From Anaerohalosphaeraceae bacterium (GTDB lineage Bacteria; Planctomycetota; Phycisphaerae; Sedimentisphaerales; Anaerohalosphaeraceae), in assembly GCA_030671565.1 (NCBI GenBank), contig DAOVIC010000015.1:1-16386 (forward strand): DNA of 16,386 bases, read 5' to 3'. The position numbers were made by a program, and so were the translations under genes. Shown in pieces: positions 1 through 7,915 of the stretch. The notes under the pieces are model-generated. The model saw only the letters and a list, made by a program, of their open reading frames with translations. It did not search any database and had not been told where the DNA came from. The first letter of the stretch is position 1. Every line of letters starts with the position of its first letter.

Positions 1-166
1 TAGCGTTCCGAAAAAATACCACATCGATCACGAAGCTCACTTCGCCCAGGTAACCGAGAAATATCTGCAATATCTCATCAACGGCAAATTACCCGAATGG
101 GAAGTACCGAACATGATTGCCAAGTACTACACGACCACTCAAGCGATAAAGATGGCCAATCAGTAA
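1..166 (+). CDS. C-terminal fragment of a probable Gfo/Idh/MocA-type oxidoreductase (5' part outside window)
   Basis: The frame is open from base 2 to a TAA at 164-166 and gives the last 54 residues of a protein that begins left of the window. The tail contains HEAHFAQVTEKYLQYL and LPEWEVPNMIAKYYTTTQA. From memory of the family, this resembles the putative oxidoreductase C-terminal domain found after Rossmann domains in Bacteroidota and PVC sugar oxidoreductases. No catalytic motif lies in the visible part, so the family call rests on the tail alone. The gene converges on the three-domain oxidoreductase fusion that ends at 240. This would make two oxidoreductases of one superfamily tail to tail. 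Confidence 0.55.
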   Translation, partial: SVPKKYHIDHEAHFAQVTEKYLQYLINGKLPEWEVPNMIAKYYTTTQAIKMANQ

Positions 167-239
167 GTATAAAGGCTGGCTTCATAGAAGGGTTCGAGTC
201 CCCTTTCCATAGTTTCTTCGGGCACTCCATATTTATCTG

Positions 240-2684
240 CTATTTATTGACAGCCAAGGCGTCTAAATTCGGCCCGTCACCAATGGCAACTACTTTGATG
301 GAGTTACCGCCTTTTATCAGATTGACTTTCACATCGACCGTCTTATAAGCAGTGTATTTCTTAGTACGCTTGAAAGGAATCTTTCTGACTTTTTCACCAT
401 TGACAAAGAGTTCACATGGACAATTGCCGACACTAGCATAGCGGAAGCTCAATCTGTATTCAGCCTTATTGTCGGCCAGCACATTATCCCATTCAACATA
501 ACTGCCCTTACCGCCCATGTCAGCATATCCGGTGCCCTGGTAACCTTTATGTTCATTATCTTTTTTAGAACCAACAAGTTTAGCGTCCTCAGCCTCGTAA
601 ATATCGCCTTTCATCTTGGATGGAACTGGAGCAGCGGCGGCATTTTCACGATGCGGATAATAAATTTCGCCGCCTTCGCCAAGATCCTTGATCCTTAGAT
701 TACGGAACTGGTAAACCAATCTTTTTTCGCCATGGTGCTGAATACCGATATAGCCCTTAAGATCCATCTCGTCATGAATATCTGTTGTTAAGACACCATT
801 GACGGTAATCTTAATATGAGAACCGACACACTCTATGCAGTATTTATTCCACTTACCCTGTTTAAAGCAATTACCTGCACGTGCGCGGAAACCAGCTTCA
901 GATGACTTGTCATTCTTCTTAGGTGAGATAAACCAGCCTCTGCGACCTTCGTCATACAATCCGCCAGACCACTTACGATCTTCTTTCGGATCAACTTCTG
1001 CCTGGTAACCCCAGGCCTTGTTTTTCTTCTTCTGGCAACGGAACAGGAAGCCGGAGTTTCCTTTTTCTGCTGGAATCTTGACCTCGCCTTCAAAGATGAA
1101 ATTGGCGTATTCTTTCTTGGTAAGTAGGAACCACTTGCCCTTTTGTGAGGTCAAGCTAATAATGCCATCGTTGTATTTTGTTTTGCCGTAAGTGTAAGGA
1201 TTTTCCCATTTACTCATTTTCTTATCAGCAGACAAATCCTGCCACTTAACCTGGGCCGGTGTCTTGATACGCGAAACTTTTGAAGCGACCGTTTTCTTTT
1301 TGTCGTATGCGGTCCAACGCTCTCTAGCCTCAGGGCCCATTAGCATTTTGTTTGCCTCAGCATTATTAGTGATCTTCATTGCCTTGGCATCATATTTAAG
1401 AGTTCCATCGAACTTTTGGCCAATACAACCAAGAGCCAGCATTTCAGAGAGCGGTGCTCCGACTGTAAATGGAGAATTTACCGGCTCTATGCCCTGACAT
1501 GCATTCAGGAAATTCTTATAGTGGTCATAGTTGGCACGTTTCGGATCGGGCAGTTTGCCGGCCTTTTCCATTTTTTCGAGTTTAAGATCCAAGGCAAAGT
1601 GATAATTCGCTCCGTGGCTTGTTCCACTTAGCACACCTTTGTCAAGGTAAAGCAACGAACCCGGCTTATCCATTGCCCTTTTGTAACCGTCTGGACGCGG
1701 AGCTTTATTTCTCTGGCCGTCATACCAGTTCAACTCCAGTGGAGGCATATCACCGCGTGCTTTGAACTTAAATGTGATCACAGAAGCCTGCGGATAGTAA
1801 AGGTCGCTTGGCCCCATGACTTTTGTGGTGATTTCGTAGGGCTGTCCGAGTTTGAGGTAACGATGATACGCATCGAGAATGTGAGCACCCCAGTCACCCA
1901 TGCAGCCGCAACCGAACTCATACCAGCATCGCCAGTTACCGCCGGTCATCTTAGGACTGTGCGGACGGAACGGACGACGACCGAGCCATTGATCCCAGTC
2001 ATAACCCGGCTGCGGGATTGATTCCGGATATTCAGTGTTGGTCCAACCGTGCCAGCGGCGACTTTTGTTCATCCAGGCATCGATCCTTTTAACGTTTTTG
2101 ATAAGGCCGGCATCAACCATCTGGCCGAACTGGATCGTACCGAAATCAGAATGGCCCTGGTTACCAAGCTGAGTAACAACACCAGGACATGCCTTTGCAA
2201 GTTCTTCTACCATGCGACATTCATAAACATTCTGAGCCAGCGGCTTTTCAACATAAACATGTTTACCAAGCAGCATCGCATGAGCGATCATCGGAAAATG
2301 AGAGTGATCCGGAGTACAGATTATTACAGCATCGATCTGATCGTGCATCTGTTCAAGCATCTCGCGATAATCACGGAAACACGGCACACCGTCAAAGCCC
2401 TTCAACTCAGAATCGTGTGAAGTAAACAGCACATCTGCAAATGCTTTGAATTCGATCTGGCTGTCTGAGTGACTATTAAATGATTTGAGAACACTAGAAC
2501 CCCGATTAAATACGCCGATCTGGGCGGCACGAATCTTTTGGCCTGTTGCTATGATCTTTGGCTCATACAAAGGTTTAAATGCCTTCTCAGCAAGACATCC
2601 GCTACTGGTGAACATCAACGCAGGCGGGGTCCAGAGAATAGCCTTTAACATCGTTCGACGGGATACATCACTCGTTTTATTCAT
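240..2684 (-). CDS. Exported three-domain fusion: Gfo/Idh/MocA oxidoreductase + DUF1080 (3-keto-glycoside hydrolase/lyase family) + CBM6/35-like domain
   Basis: The protein has 814 aa. The start is ATG at 2682-2684 with an AGGGG Shine-Dalgarno about 8 nt upstream. The N-terminus has a twin-arginine leader (SRRTMLK, residues 8-14) and a possible lipidation Cys30, so export is likely. Residues about 50-460 are a Gfo/Idh/MocA fold: nucleotide-binding loop IGVFNRG (56-62), the family EKP motif at 146-148 and GDWGAHILDAYH at 263-274. Residues about 478-668 match DUF1080 (WQDL..., SGFLFRC, GIQHHGE). Residues about 693-814 look like a beta-sandwich CBM6/35 domain (YEAED at 696-700, closing GPNLDALAV). 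In known systems Gfo/Idh/MocA enzymes oxidise a glycoside at C3, and DUF1080 proteins cleave or hydrate the 3-keto product, normally as separate proteins. Here both could act in one chain (inference). It is the last gene of the minus-strand series, 36 nt after a stand-alone DUF1080 gene. The exact substrate is unknown. Confidence 0.85.
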   Translation of the reverse strand: MNKTSDVSRRTMLKAILWTPPALMFTSSGCLAEKAFKPLYEPKIIATGQKIRAAQIGVFNRGSSVLKSFNSHSDSQIEFKAFADVLFTSHDSELKGFDGVPCFRDYREMLEQMHDQIDAVIICTPDHSHFPMIAHAMLLGKHVYVEKPLAQNVYECRMVEELAKACPGVVTQLGNQGHSDFGTIQFGQMVDAGLIKNVKRIDAWMNKSRRWHGWTNTEYPESIPQPGYDWDQWLGRRPFRPHSPKMTGGNWRCWYEFGCGCMGDWGAHILDAYHRYLKLGQPYEITTKVMGPSDLYYPQASVITFKFKARGDMPPLELNWYDGQRNKAPRPDGYKRAMDKPGSLLYLDKGVLSGTSHGANYHFALDLKLEKMEKAGKLPDPKRANYDHYKNFLNACQGIEPVNSPFTVGAPLSEMLALGCIGQKFDGTLKYDAKAMKITNNAEANKMLMGPEARERWTAYDKKKTVASKVSRIKTPAQVKWQDLSADKKMSKWENPYTYGKTKYNDGIISLTSQKGKWFLLTKKEYANFIFEGEVKIPAEKGNSGFLFRCQKKKNKAWGYQAEVDPKEDRKWSGGLYDEGRRGWFISPKKNDKSSEAGFRARAGNCFKQGKWNKYCIECVGSHIKITVNGVLTTDIHDEMDLKGYIGIQHHGEKRLVYQFRNLRIKDLGEGGEIYYPHRENAAAAPVPSKMKGDIYEAEDAKLVGSKKDNEHKGYQGTGYADMGGKGSYVEWDNVLADNKAEYRLSFRYASVGNCPCELFVNGEKVRKIPFKRTKKYTAYKTVDVKVNLIKGGNSIKVVAIGDGPNLDALAVNK

Positions 2685-2720
2685 CAGAAATTCCCCTTAT
2701 ATTCGGATTAATATATAACT

Positions 2721-3449
2721 TTATTTGAGCTCTTTGATCATGATATTCCTAAAAGAAACGGTATTGCCGTGGTCCTGCAGGAGGATATGACCTTCCGTCC
2801 ATTCACCGAAACCGGGCCACCTTTTGTATTTGCTTTCCTTAATAAGCTGTCGAAACTCGGGCGTTTTACGCTCACACTCGAGCACTTTATCTCCGTTAAG
2901 CCAGTGTTCAACGTGGTTGCCCTTAGAGACAATGCGGGCATGGTTCCACTGACCGATCGGGCTGGGCTTTTTATTTTCGGCTTTGATCAAGTCATAGAGA
3001 GAAGCGACTGTGCGGCTGCCTTCCTGGCTGCCTAGTTTGGCATCTTTATGCCGCTTATCGTCCAATATCTGGTATTCCAGGCCAATAGACGAACCCCGAC
3101 CTTTGTTGAGTCCCGGGTCAACGAAATACTTGATGCCGCTGTTTGCACCTGGCGTCACCTTAAAATCAAGCTTCAATTCGAAATCGCTGTATTTATCGAC
3201 AGTCACAATATCACCGCCAGCGGTAGATTCGCCGCCGCCTGATTCCAGAACCGTCAAAACTCCGTCCTCTATAACCCATCCTGATTTAGGAAAATGATCC
3301 AGCCTGGCACCACGCCAGCCGTTTGTAGTTTTTCCATCCCAGAGCATCTTCCAGCCGTCAGCTTCTTTCGATTTATTATTGGTCGATGTGCAGGAACAGA
3401 GCAGTGAGGTTAACAGTAATGTAAGTAAGAATTTGAGTTTCAGTTGCAT
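2721..3449 (-). CDS. DUF1080 lipoprotein, putative 3-keto-glycoside hydrolase/lyase
   Basis: The protein has 242 aa. The start is ATG at 3447-3449, preceded by AAGGAAA about 6 nt upstream. The leader ends in a lipobox LLCSC, giving a lipidated Cys20. Residues about 31-241 form a single DUF1080 domain, a concanavalin-like jelly roll, with the typical features [14 protein letters not shown] near the start, [39 protein letters not shown] and ILLQDHG near the end. DUF1080 proteins studied so far act on 3-keto sugars made by Gfo/Idh/MocA dehydrogenases. The gene sits 36 nt upstream of a fusion carrying both of those domains, so the two probably act together outside the cytoplasm (inference). The substrate cannot be read from the sequence. 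Confidence 0.82.
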   Translation of the reverse strand: MQLKLKFLLTLLLTSLLCSCTSTNNKSKEADGWKMLWDGKTTNGWRGARLDHFPKSGWVIEDGVLTVLESGGGESTAGGDIVTVDKYSDFELKLDFKVTPGANSGIKYFVDPGLNKGRGSSIGLEYQILDDKRHKDAKLGSQEGSRTVASLYDLIKAENKKPSPIGQWNHARIVSKGNHVEHWLNGDKVLECERKTPEFRQLIKESKYKRWPGFGEWTEGHILLQDHGNTVSFRNIMIKELK

Positions 3450-3479
3450 GATTTCCTTTTTTCAGAAGATAAAATTTTC

Positions 3480-3512
3480 ATTATACTATTCTCAAACAAG
3501 TATACCAGTATA
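3480..3512 (-). promoter_or_regulatory. Candidate promoter and operator upstream of the DUF1080/oxidoreductase pair
   Basis: On the minus strand a perfect TATAAT (3480-3485 on +) lies 30 nt upstream of the DUF1080 start codon. A 17-nt spacing places the -35 hexamer at 3503-3508, which matches consensus poorly. It overlaps a perfect 5-2-5 palindrome, TATACCAGTATA, at 3501-3512. The minus strand here reads TGGTATAC, which resembles half of the TGGTATACCA operator of GntR-type hexuronate regulators (UxuR/ExuR). A weak -35 box covered by a palindrome suggests a regulated internal promoter. This is a pattern match only. Confidence 0.35.
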
Positions 3513-3570
3513 TTCCTGCTCATCTGGTGTCAAAATTGGCATTAAGAGTGGACCAGAACTTGGGTGCAGG

Positions 3571-4935
3571 TCATTTTGAGCCAATTTCTTGCCCGAAGAT
3601 ATTTTCATTCCATGTCTGAATCGATTCTTCAACTTCCTGAGTCTTTAGCTGATTGGTCTTGGCTGGCAGCCAAAGCGAGAGCTTGGGCATATACGTTATC
3701 GCCATCAGGGCTATGACCATCGCACCAAAGAACGGCAGCATTGTTTTTGTGACTTTTGCTATTGTCGTTTTTCCTACGCCGCAGCCTATAAAAAGACACG
3801 TCCCTACAGGTGGTGTGCAAAGGCCTATGCAAAGGTTGGCGATCATCATGATGCCGAAGTGGACCTCGTGCATTCCGAGCGACTTTACAACGGGCAAGAA
3901 AATAGGCGTAAAGATAAGAACCGCCGGGGTCATATCCATGAACGTTCCGACAAACAAAAGCAGCAGATTAATCGTTAGTAGAATCACTATCGGGTTGTCT
4001 GAGAGATTTAATAATACACCGCTTACCGACTGCGGGATATTTGCCATGGTCATGATCCAACTCATTCCGGAACTGGCACCTATCAGCAGCATCACAATTG
4101 CTGTCGTTATGCCTGTCTGTCTGAATATCTCCGGCAACTGGCGCATACCGATCTGGCGGTAAACTATCACGGAAAGTATGAATGAATACAATACGGCAAT
4201 GGCGGCCGCTTCTGTTGGAGTGAAAATTCCCTTCAATATTCCGCCGATGACGATGACTATCAGCATCAGGCTTAGGAGCGCCCTTTTGAATGAAACCAGT
4301 GTCTCAAAGAATGGTACGCGCTGCTCGCATCCGTATTTGTTGCGGAATGCGAAGTATCCGCATACGGCCATTATACATAAACCCATAACTATGCCGGGAA
4401 AGACGCCTGCCATGAACATCGCGGAAATCGAAACACTGCCGGCAGCGACGGAATAAACGATCATTACATTACTGGGCGGGATAAGCAACCCTGTCGTTGC
4501 CGCCGTTGTGGTGACTGCGACGTTGAACTCGACGCCGTAGCCCTTGCGGTTCATCTCCGGGATCATGAATCCTCCTACCGATGAGACGGCTGCACCAGCG
4601 GAACCGGAAATTGACCCGAACAACATGCAGGTGAGAGTGTTTACATACGCAAGTCCGCCGGGAAGCATGCCCACAAGAGCATTTGCAAAATCTATGAGAC
4701 GTCTTGCCATGCCACCTCGACCCATCAGATGGCCCGAGAGAATGAAAAACGGTATCGCAAGCAAAGCAAAACTGTTTACTCCGTTTGCCATTTTCAGCGC
4801 CATCATAACCGAAGGATCAATTCCCTCGGCAAGGATCGCAACGAATGCCGCAATCGCTATGGAAACGGCGACGGGTACATTCATGACAAGAAGAAGGACA
4901 AATACAAGTACAAGTATAAGGGCTGTTACAGCCAT
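3571..4935 (-). CDS. dctM: TRAP transporter large membrane subunit (DctM family)
   Basis: The protein has 454 aa and about a dozen hydrophobic segments. It opens with MAVTALILVLVFVLLLVMN and carries the family hallmarks AIPFFILSGHLM (about residues 60-71), SGSAGAAVSSVGG and PPVGTCLFIGCGVG near the C-terminus. DctM is the large permease subunit of tripartite ATP-independent periplasmic transporters, which use ion gradients to import organic acids. Its ATG overlaps the TAA of dctQ by one base (TAATG), which indicates translational coupling. The hydrophilic tail after the last helix (about 30 residues, ending GQEIGSK) is somewhat longer than usual. Next to uxaC the likely cargo is a hexuronate (inference). 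Confidence 0.93.
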   Translation of the reverse strand: MAVTALILVLVFVLLLVMNVPVAVSIAIAAFVAILAEGIDPSVMMALKMANGVNSFALLAIPFFILSGHLMGRGGMARRLIDFANALVGMLPGGLAYVNTLTCMLFGSISGSAGAAVSSVGGFMIPEMNRKGYGVEFNVAVTTTAATTGLLIPPSNVMIVYSVAAGSVSISAMFMAGVFPGIVMGLCIMAVCGYFAFRNKYGCEQRVPFFETLVSFKRALLSLMLIVIVIGGILKGIFTPTEAAAIAVLYSFILSVIVYRQIGMRQLPEIFRQTGITTAIVMLLIGASSGMSWIMTMANIPQSVSGVLLNLSDNPIVILLTINLLLLFVGTFMDMTPAVLIFTPIFLPVVKSLGMHEVHFGIMMIANLCIGLCTPPVGTCLFIGCGVGKTTIAKVTKTMLPFFGAMVIALMAITYMPKLSLWLPAKTNQLKTQEVEESIQTWNENIFGQEIGSK

Positions 4936-5441
4936 TAGTTTAGTCCTCCCTGCTTATCGGTGAGGATCAGTTCGATAATCCGCTCTACCGTGAATATTAT
5001 CATAAAAACTCCGGCTATTGGTAAAGCAAGATAGACATAGCCCTGCCCAATTCCCAGTGCCGGGGTGAGTTGCTCCATTCGTAGAGTGTCAATGACTACC
5101 GCTGACCCACCGATGACAAAAATGCTTGTCGCGAAAAATAGAACGACCAGTTGTGCGAAGATCGCCAGCAATTTCTGCGTGGATGTATCAAACAGGCCTA
5201 CAAAATAATCGACACCAAGGTGAGCCTTTTCGCCGAAAGCGACTGCTCCGCCCAAAAGAGATATCCAGATCAGGAGAAAACGGGCAAGTTCTTCGGTCCA
5301 GTCGGCTTGCGCTCCCATGGCATAGCGGGTAAAAACGCCCCAGAGTACGTCAAGGACGAGAACAAACACTGCTGCGATGAGTACCGCCTCTAGGACACGA
5401 CAAAGGGCTACACGGCTTTTTTTGATCATATCAACTATCAT
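4935..5441 (-). CDS. dctQ: TRAP transporter small membrane subunit (DctQ family)
   Basis: The protein has 168 aa, four predicted helices and the usual family length. The motif WTEELARFLLIWISLLGGAVAF (about residues 48-69) is the DctQ signature. DctQ pairs with DctM in the membrane part of a TRAP transporter. The gene overlaps dctP by four bases (ATGA at 5438-5441). Its Shine-Dalgarno, GGAGG, lies inside the end of dctP about 8 nt before the start. It is also coupled to dctM downstream, so the three transporter genes form a tight translational unit. Confidence 0.93.
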   Translation of the reverse strand: MIVDMIKKSRVALCRVLEAVLIAAVFVLVLDVLWGVFTRYAMGAQADWTEELARFLLIWISLLGGAVAFGEKAHLGVDYFVGLFDTSTQKLLAIFAQLVVLFFATSIFVIGGSAVVIDTLRMEQLTPALGIGQGYVYLALPIAGVFMIIFTVERIIELILTDKQGGLN

Positions 5442-6448
5442 GGTTTAACCTCCCGAATTCTTGTTACAAGATCCTTGATCTTATCATTTTCGATCGCGTC
5501 GTACATCGGCTTTACTTTTTCTGCAAAGAGACTTTGATCGACTTCATATATAGACACTCCGTCTGCTTTTGCCTCCTCGAGCGATTGTATGGTTTTTTCT
5601 TTCCATAGTTTTCGCTGGAAGATTGAAGATTCGTCGGCTGCTTGTTGAAGCCATTGCTGGACCTGCGGGTCGAGCTGGGACCATGTTTTTGTGGAGATCA
5701 AAAGAACGTCTGGGATTCTTGTGTGGCCGTCCTTTGAGAAATGCCTGCAAATTTCGAAATGCTTGTTAGTAGTAAAGCTTGGCGGGTTGTTTTCTGCTCC
5801 ATCTACGGTTCCCTGGGCAAGGGCAGTGTAAAGCTCGCCCCATGCTATGGGGGTCGGTGCCGCACCTAGAGCACTTACCATGTCCATGGCGGTTCGGCTG
5901 TTCATTACGCGGATCTTCAGGCCTTTGAGATCATCGGGAGTTAGTATCGGGCGGTCTTTTGTGTAGAAATTTCGGCTTCCGGAATCGTAGTAGCACAGGC
6001 CTCGCAGGTTTTTGGTTTGTGTCTTTTCAAGCAGTTCTTTGCCCAAAGGGCTGCTAAGGACATCCCAGTAATGCGTTTCGTCACGGAAAAGGTAGGGAAG
6101 GCCAAAGACTGACATCTCGGGCAGGAAGTTTTCGATAGACGCTGTAGAAGTTTTTGTCATGGCGAGCAAGCCGTACTGCAGCTGTTCGATAGTCTGAACC
6201 TCAGAGCCTAAAACGCTGCTGGGATATATGTCTATCCTGACGGTTGCGTCTGATAACTCGAGCAAACGGTCATTCATGAACTCCATCGCTTTGTGTACCG
6301 GGTGCGATGGGTCCAGACTGTGGCCGAGTTTGAGTACGATCTGGTCGGCGCTGTCGGCGGGGGCTCGAAGAAAGACCGCATATCCACATGTCGCGACCAA
6401 AGCACCGATAAGCATCATGCTTATTAGAAACGAAACTTGCCTTTTCAT
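5438..6448 (-). CDS. dctP: TRAP transporter solute-binding protein (DctP family), probable hexuronate binder
   Basis: The protein has 336 aa. A hydrophobic N-terminal segment (residues 5-26) directs export. The mature part starts near residue 34 with the family pattern VLKLGHSLDPSHPVHKAM. Residues 175-181 (KGLKIRV) carry the arginine R180 that in DctP proteins binds the carboxylate of the ligand. The conserved block AAPTPIAWGELYTAL plus GTVDGAEN follows at about 196-220. The gene lies 11 nt after uxaC, so glucuronate or galacturonate is the likely ligand. That comes from context and is not read from binding-site residues. The lipobox-like LVATC at 17-21 has a poor -1 residue, so I do not call it a lipoprotein. 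Confidence 0.92.
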   Translation of the reverse strand: MKRQVSFLISMMLIGALVATCGYAVFLRAPADSADQIVLKLGHSLDPSHPVHKAMEFMNDRLLELSDATVRIDIYPSSVLGSEVQTIEQLQYGLLAMTKTSTASIENFLPEMSVFGLPYLFRDETHYWDVLSSPLGKELLEKTQTKNLRGLCYYDSGSRNFYTKDRPILTPDDLKGLKIRVMNSRTAMDMVSALGAAPTPIAWGELYTALAQGTVDGAENNPPSFTTNKHFEICRHFSKDGHTRIPDVLLISTKTWSQLDPQVQQWLQQAADESSIFQRKLWKEKTIQSLEEAKADGVSIYEVDQSLFAEKVKPMYDAIENDKIKDLVTRIREVKP

Positions 6449-6459
6449 AATTTATTCCA

Positions 6460-7875
6460 TTATTCATTAATAGACATTGTAAAATAATTTCTGGCGTTAT
6501 TATATGATATATCCTCTACCATCTTACCTAGGAGCTTGATGTCATTTGGCCAGTAGCCTGCTTCTACCTCTTCGCCTAGCAGGTTGCACAATATGCGGCG
6601 GAAGTACTCGTGGCGGGCGTAGGAAAGGAAACTTCTGGAATCGGTCAGCATGCCGATGAAACGGCTTAGCAAACCAAGATTCGACACAGCGTTCATCTGC
6701 TTTATCATACCGTCCATCTGATCAAGGAACCACCAGCCGGAACCAAATTGCAATTTGCCAGGGACATCGGCTTGAAAATTCCCCAACATCGTGGCAAGCA
6801 CCTCGTTGTCCTTAGGGTTTATATTGTACAGTATCGTTTTCGCTAACATATTCTGAGCGTCAAGCCTGTCAAGGAATTTTGCCAGCGGTAATGCGATGTC
6901 AAAATCGCCTATCGAATCAAAGCCCGTATCGGCTCCGAGCGTGTTAAACATACGCGTATTATTATTGCGGATGACACCCATGTGCAGTTGCTGAACCCAG
7001 CCCTTTTTATGATTCATCATGCCGAATTCTATCATCATAGCGGACTTGAATTTTTCAATCTCATCCGGCGAAAGCGGTGCCCTGGTACGTATCTTCTGGA
7101 ATATCGCTTCGATCTGGCTTTCGGTGTACTCAGCTGCGTAAGGTCTGTCCAGTCCGTGGTCGCTTAACCGGCAGCCGTTTTCGTGGAAATATCCCTGGCG
7201 TTTTTCAATCGCCTCGATGTATGTTTCAAAACTGTTGATCTCAATATCAGTAAGCTCGGCGAGTTTGTCGATCCAATCATTTTGGGCGTCAAGATTTTCC
7301 GGAGCCATCGCCTTATCCGGTCGCCATGCGGTATGGATCGCAACTTCGAAACCATCAGCAGCAATCGCCTTATGGTGCTCAAGACTATCGAGCGGGTCCT
7401 CTGTGGTGCATACGAGCTTTACGTCCCATGTTCGCATAATGTTACGCGGAGTGAACTGCGGGGTGCTTAACATTTCACCGCAGCAATCGTATATCGCATC
7501 GGCGGTGTCTGGACCGAGAAGCTTATCGGTAATTCCAAATGGTTTTTTAAGCTCTAAATGCGTCCAGTGATATAGCGGATTACGAATGCAGGCAGCAGCA
7601 GTCTGTGCCCACATCTCAAATTTCTGGCGATCTGTCGCGTCTCCAGTGATGTATTTTTCTTCTACGCCGTTTGTTCGCATCGCCCGCCACTTGTAATGGT
7701 CGCCGTAAAGCCATATCTGCGTTAAATTCTCAAACTGTTTATCGACTGCGATCTGAGCGGGCTGCAAATGGCAGTGGTAATCATATATCGGCATCTTCGC
7801 CGCATAATCATGGTAGAGAGTCTTCGCTGTTTTATTTTGCAACAAAAACTCTTCATTTATATACTCAACAGTCAT
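6460..7875 (-). CDS. uxaC: Uronate (glucuronate/galacturonate) isomerase
   Basis: UxaC converts D-glucuronate to D-fructuronate, and D-galacturonate to D-tagaturonate, in the cytoplasm. The protein has 471 aa, close to the 470 of E. coli UxaC. It shows the amidohydrolase HxH (H34, H36 in YDYHCHLQP), the family block WRAMRTNGVEEKYITGDA, GSGWWFLDQMDGM and the C-terminal MLTDSRSFLSYARHEYFRRIL. The start chosen is ATG at 7873-7875 because GGAG lies 6 nt upstream. A longer reading from TTG at 7887 would place that Shine-Dalgarno inside the gene. It is the first catabolic step for sugar imported by the adjacent TRAP system. Confidence 0.96.
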   Translation of the reverse strand: MTVEYINEEFLLQNKTAKTLYHDYAAKMPIYDYHCHLQPAQIAVDKQFENLTQIWLYGDHYKWRAMRTNGVEEKYITGDATDRQKFEMWAQTAAACIRNPLYHWTHLELKKPFGITDKLLGPDTADAIYDCCGEMLSTPQFTPRNIMRTWDVKLVCTTEDPLDSLEHHKAIAADGFEVAIHTAWRPDKAMAPENLDAQNDWIDKLAELTDIEINSFETYIEAIEKRQGYFHENGCRLSDHGLDRPYAAEYTESQIEAIFQKIRTRAPLSPDEIEKFKSAMMIEFGMMNHKKGWVQQLHMGVIRNNNTRMFNTLGADTGFDSIGDFDIALPLAKFLDRLDAQNMLAKTILYNINPKDNEVLATMLGNFQADVPGKLQFGSGWWFLDQMDGMIKQMNAVSNLGLLSRFIGMLTDSRSFLSYARHEYFRRILCNLLGEEVEAGYWPNDIKLLGKMVEDISYNNARNYFTMSINE

Positions 7876-7915
7876 TGCCAGCTCCAATAAAAAACATAAA
7901 AAATAACACTATCCA

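Noticed and set aside
187..207. Bidirectional terminator between the convergent oxidoreductase genes
   Set aside because: The GAAGGG/CCCCTTTC hairpin has a bulge and no adjacent T run. The T-arm-like loop is the more notable feature.
139..212. A complete tRNA gene ending at the left T-arm-like sequence
   Set aside because: No acceptor strand complementary to 205-211 is found about 70 nt upstream, no anticodon stem pairs, and the region overlaps the end of the upstream coding sequence.
2049..2420. Plus-strand open frame of 123 codons inside the oxidoreductase fusion
   Set aside because: It is a shadow of the minus-strand coding sequence, with no ribosome site and no recognisable motif.
3513..3570. 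Intrinsic terminator between dctM and the DUF1080 gene
   Set aside because: Only 4-5 bp pairings with long loops can be drawn and no T run follows, so read-through is possible.
3653..4162. Plus-strand open frame of 169 codons inside dctM
   Set aside because: It is the antisense of a hydrophobic gene, where long open frames are common. It has no Shine-Dalgarno and no homology I recognise.
7873..7887. Longer uxaC beginning with TTG at 7887
   Set aside because: The GGAG that fits the ATG at 7875 with 6-nt spacing would lie inside the longer reading, and UxaC homologues begin near the ATG.
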